DNA from: Pseudomonadota bacterium
GTDB lineage: Bacteria; Pseudomonadota; Gammaproteobacteria; UBA4575
Length of the DNA: 7,671 nt
Direction: 5' to 3'
Assembly: GCA_009839635.1 (NCBI GenBank)
Contig: VXPJ01000001.1
Location: 1-7,671, forward strand
Positions 1 to 6,133 of the stretch are shown one piece after another. The position numbers were made by a program, and so were the translations under genes. The notes below the pieces were generated by a model. The model worked only from the letters and a program-made list of their open reading frames with translations. It was not told where the DNA came from and did not search any database. Position 1 is the first letter of the stretch; each line of letters begins with the position of its first letter.

Positions 1-1084
1 CGGTAACATCGCGGGACTTCCAGTGGCCGTGCCCATGCTTGACATCCACACTATCGGCGCCGGCGGTGGCTCGATTGCCTGGGTGGATGAAGGCGGACTG
101 CTGCAGGTAGGTCCGGATTCTGCAGGCGCCTCGCCCGGTCCGGCATGTTATGGACAGGGGGGAGGCCAGCCCACCGTGACCGATGCCCACGTAGTACTGG
201 GGCGCTTGCCCTCAAGTTGCAAGCTCGCCGGGAACCTGGACCTGGACCCTACTGCCTCCCAAAGCGTCATCGCTCGCCTTGCCCAGCGTGTGAGTCTGGA
301 CCCCCAAACCTGTGCCCAGGGGATCGTGCGGATTGCCAACGAACAGATGGCACAAGCCCTGCGTGTGATGTCGGTGTACCGGGGCCATGACCCGAAAGAC
401 TTTACACTGGTCAGTTTCGGGGGTGCGGGTGGCCTTCACGTGTGCGATCTCGCCGAGAGTTTGCGCATTCACCAGGCTCTGGTTCCCGCCCATACCGGTG
501 TGTTATCGGCGTTTGGCCTGCTGGCAGCGCCTTCCGGCAAGGAGGTGTCTCAAAGCTGCATCCAGTTGCTGGATGAGTGCGGTAGCGAGGAGCTGGAGGA
601 GGTGTTTACCCGACTTGAGCACAGAATTGCCTCCGACTTGAAGGTGGAGTCTGCCTCGCCGTATGCGCTGAAACGGGAACTCGATCTGCGTTATCAGGGC
701 CAGTCAGCCACGTTGAGGCTGCCTTGGCAGGATCCGTCATCGGTTGGACAGGCATTTCACGGGCGCCATCGCGAGCGCTATGGTTATGCACTGGATATGC
801 CGGTCGAGTTGGTCAATCTGCGGCTCACTGCAACCAATACGGATACGCCCGAGTTGCCCTTGCCTCGCGTTGACCGCACCCACCCGGGCTCGGCGATCGG
901 AAAGACCCGCCTGCATGAGTTCACGAAGGAAGTCTCGGTATTCAGGCGCTCCGACATTGCCCTGGGTCAAACGCTGAGCGGTCCAGTTATCGTGATTGAG
1001 CCCCAGGCTACCCAATACATTGCCCCAAGGTGGACCGCGCTACAGCAGGAATCGGGCAGTCTTTTGCTGGAATACACGGGATAG
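1..1084 (+). CDS. hyuA: HyuA/oxoprolinase-family ATPase subunit, C-terminal half (5' truncated by window)
   Basis: The reading frame is already open at base 2 and ends at TAG 1082-1084, giving about 360 residues. HyuA proteins are usually near 690, so roughly the N-terminal half lies outside the window. Family hallmarks are clear: a glycine-rich HTIGAGGGSIAW stretch, then SAGASPGPACYG and PTVTDAHVVLGRL near the left edge. These are followed by SFGGAGGLHVCDLA and HTGVLSAFGLL around the middle. Members of this family (N-methylhydantoinase A, 5-oxoprolinase, acetone carboxylase beta) couple ATP hydrolysis to opening or carboxylation of small substrates, usually with a HyuB partner. No hyuB follows here: a promoter-containing gap and a desaturase gene come next, so any partner must lie upstream. 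The substrate cannot be told from sequence. The GTG at 23 is internal to the gene, because conserved family sequence (GNIAGLP) precedes it in frame. Confidence 0.92.
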   Translation, partial: GNIAGLPVAVPMLDIHTIGAGGGSIAWVDEGGLLQVGPDSAGASPGPACYGQGGGQPTVTDAHVVLGRLPSSCKLAGNLDLDPTASQSVIARLAQRVSLDPQTCAQGIVRIANEQMAQALRVMSVYRGHDPKDFTLVSFGGAGGLHVCDLAESLRIHQALVPAHTGVLSAFGLLAAPSGKEVSQSCIQLLDECGSEELEEVFTRLEHRIASDLKVESASPYALKRELDLRYQGQSATLRLPWQDPSSVGQAFHGRHRERYGYALDMPVELVNLRLTATNTDTPELPLPRVDRTHPGSAIGKTRLHEFTKEVSVFRRSDIALGQTLSGPVIVIEPQATQYIAPRWTALQQESGSLLLEYTG

Positions 1085-1122
1085 CGTGAACCATGTGCTC
1101 AGCCGGGACGCGCCGTGCAAGC

Positions 1123-1152
1123 TTGTGCAATTCCCTTGTCAACACGTATGAT
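1123..1152 (+). promoter_or_regulatory. Candidate sigma-70 promoter of the desaturase gene
   Basis: A good -10 hexamer, TATGAT (1147-1152), lies 18 bases after a weak -35, TTGTGC (1123-1128). It is in the 130-base gap between the hyuA stop and the desaturase start. The -35 overlaps the 8-bp palindrome CAAGCTTG (1118-1125). An A-rich leader follows, and AGGA at 1204-1207 is a well-placed ribosome binding site 7 bases before the ATG. The -10 is the main support and the -35 matches consensus at only three positions. Confidence 0.4.
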
Positions 1153-1214
1153 GCACGGACCAAAAAGCGGGTTTCTCCAAGAAAAATAACAAATACCCGT
1201 ACTAGGATCCGCCT

Positions 1215-2399
1215 ATGCTTGATGGATTGATAGCTTTGCCCTGGTGGGGATATATCGTCCTCACACTCGTTCTCACACATCTCACCATCGTGTCGGTCAC
1301 CGTATATCTGCATCGGTGCCAGGCACACTGTGCCCTGGACCTGCATCCACTGTCGGCGCATCTGTTCCGTTTCTGGCTCTGGCTAACTACCGGTATGGTG
1401 ACCAAGGAGTGGGTCGCAATTCACAGGAAGCACCACGCCAAGACCGAGACTGCGGAAGATCCGCACAGCCCGCACGTGGTGGGTATTGGCACGGTGTTCT
1501 GGCAGGGTTCGGAGCTGTACCGGGAAGAAGCCGGAAATGCGGACACCCTGGAGCACTATGGTCACGGCACGCCCGATGACTGGATCGAGCGCAACCTGTA
1601 CACGCGCCTTTCCTCAATGGGAGTGGTATTGATGCTGGCCTTGAACCTGCTGTTGTTTGGTCTTCTCGGGGTCGTGATCTGGGCGGTTCAGATGATCTGG
1701 ATACCAGTCACCGCAGCAGGCGTTGTCAATGGCTTTGGCCATTACTGGGGATACCGCAACTTCGAAACCCCCGACGGCTCGACCAATATCATGAATCTCG
1801 GCATCCTGATCGGCGGTGAGGAGTTGCACAATAACCATCATGCCTACCCGGGTTCGGCGAAATTTTCCAGCAAGCGCTGGGAACTTGACACAGGCTGGCT
1901 GTACATTCGGATGCTGTCCTTTCTGAACTTGGCCAAGGTTCGCAGGCGTGCTCCGCAACCCGTGCGTGTAGCCATCAAGGAAAAAATTGACCTCGAAACG
2001 GCCAAGGCCATCATTTCCAGCAAGCTGCATGTCATGGCTGACTATGCTCAGCACGTGACGCTGCCGACATTTCGCAGTGAATTGTCCGGCAACAAAATGC
2101 ATGGGAAAAAACTGATGCGTCAGATGCGAACCGCGCTGATCCGTGAAAAATCCCGGCTGAAACCGCTGCATCAAAAGCACCTGCAGGTGCTTTTGCAAGA
2201 CAGCGAAGCCTTGCATACGGTGTATGAGTTCCAAGGGCGTTTGCAGCAATTGTGGAACGAGACCTATGCCAGTCACGAGCGCCTGATCCAGGCCATCACC
2301 CAGTGGTGCAAGGAAGCGGAGGCGACCGGGATTCGTGTCCTGCAGACCTTTGCGCAAAGCCTGAGAGGCTATGCATTGCAGCCCACTCCCGTAGGCTAG
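1215..2399 (+). CDS. Membrane fatty-acid desaturase, DesA-like (delta-9 type)
   Basis: The 394-residue protein is an integral-membrane di-iron desaturase that puts a double bond into acyl chains of lipids. All three histidine boxes are present: HRCQAH at 33-38, HRKHH at 70-74 and HNNHH at 205-209. GHYWGYRNF at 175-183 is also typical. Hydrophobic segments lie near residues 12-32, 50-62 and 137-172. It resembles Pseudomonas DesA, which desaturates phospholipid acyl chains, but the exact substrate and position are inferred. After about residue 235 comes a polar, charged, probably helical extension of about 150 residues (arginine, lysine, glutamate and glutamine rich), containing a WCKEAEATGIR stretch. 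My recollection is that similar tails occur in other gammaproteobacterial members. The start is supported by AGGA 7 bases upstream and by the family N-terminus. The gene stands alone, with its own likely promoter, and converges on rpmG. A 24-bp perfect palindrome is embedded at codons 320-327. Confidence 0.93.
   Translation: MLDGLIALPWWGYIVLTLVLTHLTIVSVTVYLHRCQAHCALDLHPLSAHLFRFWLWLTTGMVTKEWVAIHRKHHAKTETAEDPHSPHVVGIGTVFWQGSELYREEAGNADTLEHYGHGTPDDWIERNLYTRLSSMGVVLMLALNLLLFGLLGVVIWAVQMIWIPVTAAGVVNGFGHYWGYRNFETPDGSTNIMNLGILIGGEELHNNHHAYPGSAKFSSKRWELDTGWLYIRMLSFLNLAKVRRRAPQPVRVAIKEKIDLETAKAIISSKLHVMADYAQHVTLPTFRSELSGNKMHGKKLMRQMRTALIREKSRLKPLHQKHLQVLLQDSEALHTVYEFQGRLQQLWNETYASHERLIQAITQWCKEAEATGIRVLQTFAQSLRGYALQPTPVG
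2172..2195. repeat. 24-bp perfect palindrome inside the desaturase gene
   Basis: The left arm CAAAAGCACCTG (2172-2183) is followed directly by its exact reverse complement (2184-2195), with no spacer and no mismatch. It falls exactly on codon boundaries, so both strands read the same eight residues, QKHLQVLL. As RNA it can fold with GCACC/GGTGC paired around a TGCA loop, with A and U runs outside. Twelve paired positions are very unlikely by chance in a window this size. I see no second copy here. Function is unknown. Confidence 0.8.
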
Positions 2400-2421
2400 G
2401 CGAAACAGTCACTGGATGCAT

Positions 2422-2444
2422 CTGGCCCAAGGGGAGTTGGGCAG
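2422..2444. terminator. Imperfect hairpin between convergent desaturase and rpmG genes
   Basis: CTGGCCCAA (2422-2430) and TTGGGCAG (2437-2444) pair as an 8-bp stem with one bulged G around a six-base loop. It lies in the 54-base gap between two converging stop codons, where a shared terminator would be expected. There is no T-run after the stem on either strand, so intrinsic termination is only a guess from position and fold. Confidence 0.3.
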
Positions 2445-2453
2445 GGTGCGGGC

Positions 2454-2621
2454 TTACTTGATCTTGGCTTCCTTGTAAGGAACGTGCTTGCGAACGACCG
2501 GGTCGTACTTCTTCAATTCCAGCTTTTCCGACATGGTGCGTTTATTCTTGCTGGTCGTGTAGTAGTGGCCCGTACCTGCACTGGAGACCAGCTTGATTTT
2601 TTCACGTACTGATTTTGCCAT
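2454..2621 (-). CDS. rpmG: 50S ribosomal protein L33
   Basis: This 55-residue protein starts [20 protein letters not shown] and ends [18 protein letters not shown]. It matches bacterial L33 along its whole length and equals the E. coli protein in size. L33 binds the large ribosomal subunit near the E site. The CxxC pairs of zinc-binding L33 are absent, so this is the zinc-independent form. The gene begins 27 bases after the rpmB stop, the usual rpmB-rpmG order, and GGAAATCAGG just before the ATG can serve as its ribosome binding site. Stop is TAA. Both genes are probably transcribed together from a promoter upstream of rpmB. It converges on the desaturase gene. Confidence 0.97.
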   Translation of the reverse strand: MAKSVREKIKLVSSAGTGHYYTTSKNKRTMSEKLELKKYDPVVRKHVPYKEAKIK

Positions 2622-2648
2622 CCTGATTTCCGGGTCCGTCTTGCGAGG

Positions 2649-2885
2649 CTAGACCTTGACCCCCTGTTTTCGAATATCTGCAAGCACTGCCTCGATGCCT
2701 TTCTTGTCAATGATGCGCACGCCCTGCGAGGATACGCGCAGCTTGATCCAGCGGTTCTCGCTCTTCACCCAAAAGCGGTGAGTATGTATATTAGGCATGT
2801 AACGACGCCGTGTTTTATTATGTGCATGGGAGACGTGGTTACCGGACATCGGCCGTTTTCCCGTTACTTGGCATACGCGTGACAT
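2649..2885 (-). CDS. rpmB: 50S ribosomal protein L28
   Basis: The protein is 78 residues, the same as E. coli L28, and starts [29 protein letters not shown] (32-40), [16 protein letters not shown] (49-64) and a lysine/arginine-rich body are all typical. L28 is a large-subunit protein needed for ribosome assembly. The frame stays open for 39 more codons upstream, to 3002, but this start gives the exact family N-terminus. No strong Shine-Dalgarno sequence is visible in front of this ATG, only an A-rich leader. It is the first gene of rpmB-rpmG and diverges from folB, sharing an upstream gap of about 110 bases. Stop is TAG. Confidence 0.97.
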   Translation of the reverse strand: MSRVCQVTGKRPMSGNHVSHAHNKTRRRYMPNIHTHRFWVKSENRWIKLRVSSQGVRIIDKKGIEAVLADIRKQGVKV

Positions 2886-2929
2886 GGCTGTGGTTTCTGT
2901 ACTGGATGCAGTCAATCTGTAGGGCGCGC

Positions 2930-2958
2930 AAGATACCAGAATCGTTATACGGGTACAA
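2930..2958 (-). promoter_or_regulatory. Candidate promoter of rpmB-rpmG
   Basis: Read on the minus strand, TTGTAC (2958-2953) and TATCTT (2935-2930) are separated by 17 bases. The -10 is preceded by TGG, giving an extended -10 (TGNTATCTT). This predicts a start near 2923 and a leader of about 38 bases before the L28 ATG. The hexamers match consensus only partly (3/6 and 4/6); spacing and the extended -10 are the main support. Confidence 0.45.
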
Positions 2959-2995
2959 GCTGAGAGGCTTTTGCTCGGGATGGACGATTCTCTCG

Positions 2996-3376
2996 ATGGC
3001 ACAACTGAACATGGCGAAGGACACGATATTTTTGCGCGACCTGGAAATCGATGCGACCATCGGCGTCTATGAGTGGGAGAAGCGTATCCGGCAGAAGGTA
3101 TGCATCAACCTTGAGATGGCTGCAGACATCACGCAGGCTGCCGCTTCACATTCCATAGACGACACCCTGGACTACAAGGCCGTTGCCAAGCGCATCGTGC
3201 AGTTCGTGGAAGCCAGCCACTACGAACTGATCGAGAGCCTGATTGAAAAAGTGGCTGCCATGCTAATCCAGGAGTACAACATCCCGTGGCTGCGCATCAC
3301 GATCAGCAAGCCCCGGGCCGTGCGTGGGGCGCGCGACGTCGGAATCACCATCGAGCGTGGCAAGCGCAACTCTTGA
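2996..3376 (+). CDS. folB: Dihydroneopterin aldolase
   Basis: FolB cleaves 7,8-dihydroneopterin to 6-hydroxymethyl-7,8-dihydropterin and glycolaldehyde in folate synthesis. The 126-residue product has [19 protein letters not shown] at the N-terminus, [13 protein letters not shown] in the middle, and [23 protein letters not shown] at the end, all diagnostic. Counted from this start, the catalytic residues correspond to E28 (in YEWE), Y60 (in LDYKAV) and K105 (in ISKP). The start is uncertain. ATG 2996 has only a weak GATGGA about 11 bases upstream. ATG 3011 (MAKDTIF) gives 121 residues and aligns more closely with family N-termini but has no ribosome binding site. The frame is open back to 2810, but that stretch overlaps rpmB. 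The stop overlaps the folK start by one base, so the two are translationally coupled and catalyse consecutive steps. Confidence 0.94.
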   Translation: MAQLNMAKDTIFLRDLEIDATIGVYEWEKRIRQKVCINLEMAADITQAAASHSIDDTLDYKAVAKRIVQFVEASHYELIESLIEKVAAMLIQEYNIPWLRITISKPRAVRGARDVGITIERGKRNS

Positions 3377-3861
3377 TGGCACGCGTCTTCATCGGTATCG
3401 GTAGCAATATCGATAAGGAAAAAAACATTGCCTCTTCCGTGGCCACCCTGCGCGCCCATTTCGGCCCCCTGGATATTTCCAATGTCTACGAGACCCCGGC
3501 CTTCGGTTTTGAAGGAGACGATTTTCATAATCTGGTCGTCGGATTCCACACCGACCAATCCCCCCAGGAAATCAGTCAGACACTGAAACGGATCGAGTCA
3601 GAACATGATCGTACTCACGGCAAGGAATCGTTTGTATCCCGCACGCTGGACCTGGACCAGCTGCTATACGATGACCTAGTCCTGCAGGTGGATGGCGTGA
3701 GCCTGCCGCATCCCGATGTGCTTCGCTACAACTTCATGCTGAGGCCACTGGCCGAGCTCGCGGGTGATGTACAGCATCCGCAGGAAAAATGCACGATTGC
3801 AGAGTTGTGGGAGGGGCATCACTCGGACCAGGAGATGAGAAAGGTTGAATATGAATTTTGA
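3376..3861 (+). CDS. folK: 6-hydroxymethyl-7,8-dihydropterin pyrophosphokinase (HPPK)
   Basis: FolK transfers pyrophosphate from ATP to the product of FolB, supplying dihydropteroate synthase. The 161-residue length fits the family (159 in E. coli). GIGSN at 7-11 is the N-terminal signature. SRTLDLDQLLYDD at 88-100 holds the magnesium-binding aspartates D92 and D94. LPHPDVLRYNFMLRPLAELA at 110-129 is the conserved C-terminal block. The usual WGPRTLDLD is replaced here by SFVSRTLDLD, so the Trp-Gly-Pro loop is missing. As I recall, a similar motif occurs in the second FolK type of pseudomonads and relatives. The start ATG lies in TGATG with the folB stop, indicating coupling. The gene converges on the histidine phosphatase gene with 66 bases between stops. 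Confidence 0.94.
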   Translation: MARVFIGIGSNIDKEKNIASSVATLRAHFGPLDISNVYETPAFGFEGDDFHNLVVGFHTDQSPQEISQTLKRIESEHDRTHGKESFVSRTLDLDQLLYDDLVLQVDGVSLPHPDVLRYNFMLRPLAELAGDVQHPQEKCTIAELWEGHHSDQEMRKVEYEF

Positions 3862-3897
3862 CCGCTTGATCCCGGGGTTCAGCGGATTCTGATTCCC

Positions 3898-3921
3898 CGC
3901 ACACCAAGGTGTGCGCCTTGG
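3898..3921. terminator. Overlapping alternative hairpins between convergent folK and phosphatase genes
   Basis: CGCACACC (3898-3905) and GGTGTGCG (3908-3915) form a perfect 8-bp stem around AA, though a real loop would need one or two opened pairs. CCAAGG (3904-3909) and CCTTGG (3916-3921) form a second perfect 6-bp stem around TGTGCG. Both use CCAAGG, so only one can form at a time. The site lies between two convergent stop codons, where a terminator or mRNA-end hairpin would be expected. Neither strand shows a T-run afterwards, so intrinsic termination is not assured. Confidence 0.4.
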
Positions 3922-3927
3922 GCATGG

Positions 3928-4434
3928 CTATCTTTTCTTGGGGTAATCGAACTCGACCAGGTGGCCTTTTTTGGGGAAAACATCTTCCCAGCTGCGTGCA
4001 TCGAATTCCATCCGGGCAATGCCACAAGTGGGCAAGCTGTCAATCTGGGAGTCGCCAAGAAAATTGCACAGTTGCGTGATCCCCGGATTGTGCCCCACCA
4101 GCACGGCATGCCGGAAACGGCTGCTGATTTCCCTGACCACTTCCGTGAGTACTCCCAGGCTGGCACCGTACACGAGCGGGTTTTGTACGATATTGTTCGG
4201 CTCGAAGCCGATTTCCGCCGCAATGCTTTTAGCAGTCATGATGGCGCGCCTCGCCGGGCTGGAAATGATGGTGTCTGCGCGGTAGCTCACGGCAGCCAGT
4301 CGTTGGCCCATCATCGGCGCATTCTGAAGTCCGCGTCGGTTCAGGGGGCGGTCAAAATCCTGTAGCTCGGGATGGTCCCAGCTCGATTTCGCATGACGTA
4401 TGAGGGTGAGGCTTCGTACTCGGTCCGAAATCAT
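3928..4434 (-). CDS. SixA-type histidine phosphatase family protein
   Basis: This small (168 residues from ATG 4434) cytoplasmic enzyme belongs to the histidine phosphatase superfamily, SixA branch (COG2062). LTLIRHAKSSW near the N-terminus carries the Arg-His pair (R13, H14), where the histidine becomes phosphorylated. FDRPLNRRG and SSPARRA (R62) complete the phosphate pocket, and VLVGHNPGI holds the second histidine (H115). E. coli SixA removes phosphate from protein histidines, but most relatives are uncharacterised and some act on small phosphate esters. GTG at 4443 is an alternative start adding three residues; neither start has a clear ribosome binding site. The gene starts 16 bases after the stop of the kdsD-like isomerase gene on the same strand, so co-transcription is likely. 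A sugar-phosphate substrate is possible but is only inferred from that context. Confidence 0.85.
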   Translation of the reverse strand: MISDRVRSLTLIRHAKSSWDHPELQDFDRPLNRRGLQNAPMMGQRLAAVSYRADTIISSPARRAIMTAKSIAAEIGFEPNNIVQNPLVYGASLGVLTEVVREISSRFRHAVLVGHNPGITQLCNFLGDSQIDSLPTCGIARMEFDARSWEDVFPKKGHLVEFDYPKKR

Positions 4435-4450
4435 TGCCGTCACTGGCTTG

Positions 4451-5041
4451 TCAGCTTGTGCGACGGGCTTTTTTCCCCAGATACCCGCCGTGGTGGCGCA
4501 TCCCGTAGTCTTCGCGGGTAAAATCCTTCTGCTCCATCAGCAACAAGGCCAGGGCATCACTGATGGCCAGCATGACCGTCATGCTGCAGGTCGGGGTCAG
4601 ATCGAGTCGGCATGCCTCCCGGATCGTGCCCATGTCCAGGATGACATCGCTCAGATCGCGCAACTTCGAGTCCGGATGTGAAGTGATTCCAATAACCGTG
4701 TGCAGACCCAGTTCGCGTCCTGCCACCAGCACTTCTAGGACCTCGCGCGTTTTGCCACTGGTTGAGAAAGCGACCATGGCATCGTTTTCCTCGATCAGCC
4801 CCAGGTCGCCATGGGCGGCTTCGCCGGGATGCAGAAAAGAGGCTGGCGTCCCGGTCGACGACAGGGTGGCTGAAAACTTGTTCGCGATGTGCCCCGCCTT
4901 GCCCATGCCGGTCGTCAGCACCTTGCCATGGCAGTCCCTGAGCAAAGACACCGCTTTTTCGAAGTTGTCCGTGACCGGGATGGAGGCGATGGCTCCGGCT
5001 TCTTGCTCAAAAATTTCCCGTACGCGCTTTTTGACATCCAT
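4451..5041 (-). CDS. kdsD: Arabinose-5-phosphate isomerase-like SIS protein, without CBS domains
   Basis: The 196-residue product is one SIS domain of the KdsD/KpsF/GutQ type. This enzyme interconverts ribulose 5-phosphate and arabinose 5-phosphate, the first step towards Kdo of lipopolysaccharide. GMGKAGHIA, STGTP, HPGEAAHGDLG (71-81), STSGKTRE and REACRLDLTPT are strongly KdsD-like. By alignment with E. coli KdsD as I recall it, catalytic K59, E111, E152 and H193 correspond to K48, E100, E142 and H183, so all four are kept. E. coli KdsD has about 328 residues with two CBS domains after the SIS domain; here the protein stops just after GGYLGKKARRTS. Short CBS-less forms are known, so this need not be a truncation. 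GGAGATAGGTAG before the ATG supports the start. The next gene, a histidine phosphatase, follows after 16 bases. A different sugar-phosphate substrate cannot be excluded. Confidence 0.87.
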   Translation of the reverse strand: MDVKKRVREIFEQEAGAIASIPVTDNFEKAVSLLRDCHGKVLTTGMGKAGHIANKFSATLSSTGTPASFLHPGEAAHGDLGLIEENDAMVAFSTSGKTREVLEVLVAGRELGLHTVIGITSHPDSKLRDLSDVILDMGTIREACRLDLTPTCSMTVMLAISDALALLLMEQKDFTREDYGMRHHGGYLGKKARRTS

Positions 5042-5089
5042 CTACCTATCTCCAGGGACTCAATGCGTGCTCACCGGTGGTGCAGTGAT

Positions 5090-5095
5090 TTTATA
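5090..5095 (-). promoter_or_regulatory. Candidate -10 box for the kdsD-like gene
   Basis: On the minus strand, TTTATAAAAT gives a TATAAA or TAAAAT -10 in an otherwise GC-rich 100-base gap, about 50 bases before the ATG at 5041. No convincing -35 is seen 17 bases upstream. It could be an independent start for the kdsD-like gene and the phosphatase gene, separate from the FAH-family gene upstream on the same strand. This rests on the AT-rich hexamer and position only. Confidence 0.3.
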
Positions 5096-5141
5096 AACAT
5101 TTGGATACCGTGGGCAGGAGGCGCGAGTTCGCTCCAATGAT

Positions 5142-6032
5142 TCACGCTGCAGTGACCGTATTGCGTATCGTGCCAATTGACTCGATCTCACATTCTACTA
5201 CATCCCCCGGAAACAGGTATTCGGGCGGATTGCGCACATAGCCGACACCGCTCGGGGTGCCGGTTGCAATGATATCCCCAGGTTCAAGCGACATGCTCCG
5301 GGACAATGTCTCAATCACGGTTGCAATATCAAAGATCTGGTACTTCGTGTTCGAGTCCTGCTTGACCACACCGTTGACCCGGCACGTCAGGTTCAGCGTC
5401 TGCGGGTCCGGGATATCGTCCGCGGTGACGATCCAGGGGCCCATGGGACAGGCTCCTGTCAGACTCTTGCCAATGAAGAACTGCTTGTGGCGTTTTTGCA
5501 GATCACGCGCAGAGACATCATTGATCACCGTGTACCCGAACACATGCTGCAGGGCCTCTTCACGGCGGATACCGCGACCACCTTTACCGATAATGACACC
5601 CAGTTCCACTTCCCAGTCCATCTTGTCGGAAACTTCTGCATCCACCGGAATGTCAGAATAGGGACCGTTCATACTGGAGACTGACTTGGTGAAGACGATG
5701 GGGTATTTCGGCAATTTCGGGGCTTCAACAATTTTGCGCGTGGTTTCCTCCACATGGTCCATGTAGTTCCAGCCAAGGCACATCATGTTCTGACGCGGTC
5801 TGGGGATGGGCGATACCAGTTCGACCGAAGCCAGTGCCATCCACTGTTCTCGAGGGGATTGTCGTACCAGCTCGCACAACTGCGGCAGCAGTCGGTCACT
5901 TTGATCGATGACCTGCAGCAGGCTGTCTATTTCCGGCGACCAGCCGGGACAGGTTGCCGGTAACAGGATAGAATCACCTTGCACCACGGCAAGATGCGCT
6001 TCACTGTCGTGGTTGCAGGTTGCAAGCTTCAT
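5142..6032 (-). CDS. Fumarylacetoacetate hydrolase (FAH) family protein
   Basis: The 296-residue cytoplasmic enzyme belongs to the FAH superfamily (COG0179). Its members cleave or decarboxylate beta-diketo or 2-oxo acids using a divalent metal: fumarylpyruvate hydrolase, acylpyruvase, oxaloacetate decarboxylase, and 2-oxohept-3-enedioate hydratase or isomerase. A small N-terminal domain (about 1-75) precedes the catalytic domain. The metal ligands appear as E141 and E143 (DWEVELGVIIG) and D172 (VINDVSARD). Other family marks are GWNYMDHVEE (H93, E96), FIGKSLTGACPMGPWI (K189 region) and ATGTPSGVG (266-274). Length and domain order are normal. The substrate cannot be assigned: no neighbouring aromatic-degradation genes are present. 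It lies 100 bases upstream of the kdsD-like gene on the same strand and diverges from the membrane-flavoprotein gene. No good ribosome binding site is seen before the ATG, but the start matches family N-termini (MKLATC). Confidence 0.9.
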   Translation of the reverse strand: MKLATCNHDSEAHLAVVQGDSILLPATCPGWSPEIDSLLQVIDQSDRLLPQLCELVRQSPREQWMALASVELVSPIPRPRQNMMCLGWNYMDHVEETTRKIVEAPKLPKYPIVFTKSVSSMNGPYSDIPVDAEVSDKMDWEVELGVIIGKGGRGIRREEALQHVFGYTVINDVSARDLQKRHKQFFIGKSLTGACPMGPWIVTADDIPDPQTLNLTCRVNGVVKQDSNTKYQIFDIATVIETLSRSMSLEPGDIIATGTPSGVGYVRNPPEYLFPGDVVECEIESIGTIRNTVTAA

Positions 6033-6053
6033 TACGGGGTATCACGGGTTTTG

Positions 6054-6075
6054 TGGGATGGGTATTGTAATCCCA
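6054..6075. promoter_or_regulatory. Inverted repeat over the -10 region of the FAH-family gene
   Basis: TGGGAT (6054-6059) and ATCCCA (6070-6075) are perfect inverted 6-mers separated by ten bases. Between them, on the minus strand, lies TACAAT (6069-6064), a 5/6 match to a -10 box and 31 bases before the FAH-family ATG. The arrangement could be a promoter with an operator over it, in the divergent gap 6033-6133. No strong -35 is visible. The arms are short enough that chance is possible. Confidence 0.3.
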
Positions 6076-6133
6076 GCCGGATGCCCGAAGCCAGAATGCG
6101 CAGTGTGGCGCAAGGCACCATGGGGTAATTGCC

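Noticed and set aside
1118..1156. A DesT/FabR-type operator in front of the desaturase gene
   Set aside because: Desaturase genes are often under such repressors, and there are short inverted elements here (CAAGCTTG, GTGCA/TGCAC), but I could not match them to a remembered operator consensus.
1614..2357. A 247-codon open frame on the minus strand opposite the desaturase gene
   Set aside because: The plus strand holds all three desaturase histidine boxes. The antisense frame has no recognisable motif and merely mirrors the palindrome peptide.
2810..2995. N-terminal extension of folB back to 2810
   Set aside because: It overlaps rpmB on the other strand, and the extra residues have no counterpart in FolB proteins, which begin close to residue 1 of the 2996 or 3011 start.
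2886..3002. N-terminal extension of L28
   Set aside because: The start at 2885 gives exactly the 78-residue protein with the canonical [12 protein letters not shown] beginning.
5072..5079. 8-bp palindrome CACCGGTG in the leader of the kdsD-like gene
   Set aside because: It is too short to distinguish from chance, and no extended symmetry surrounds it.
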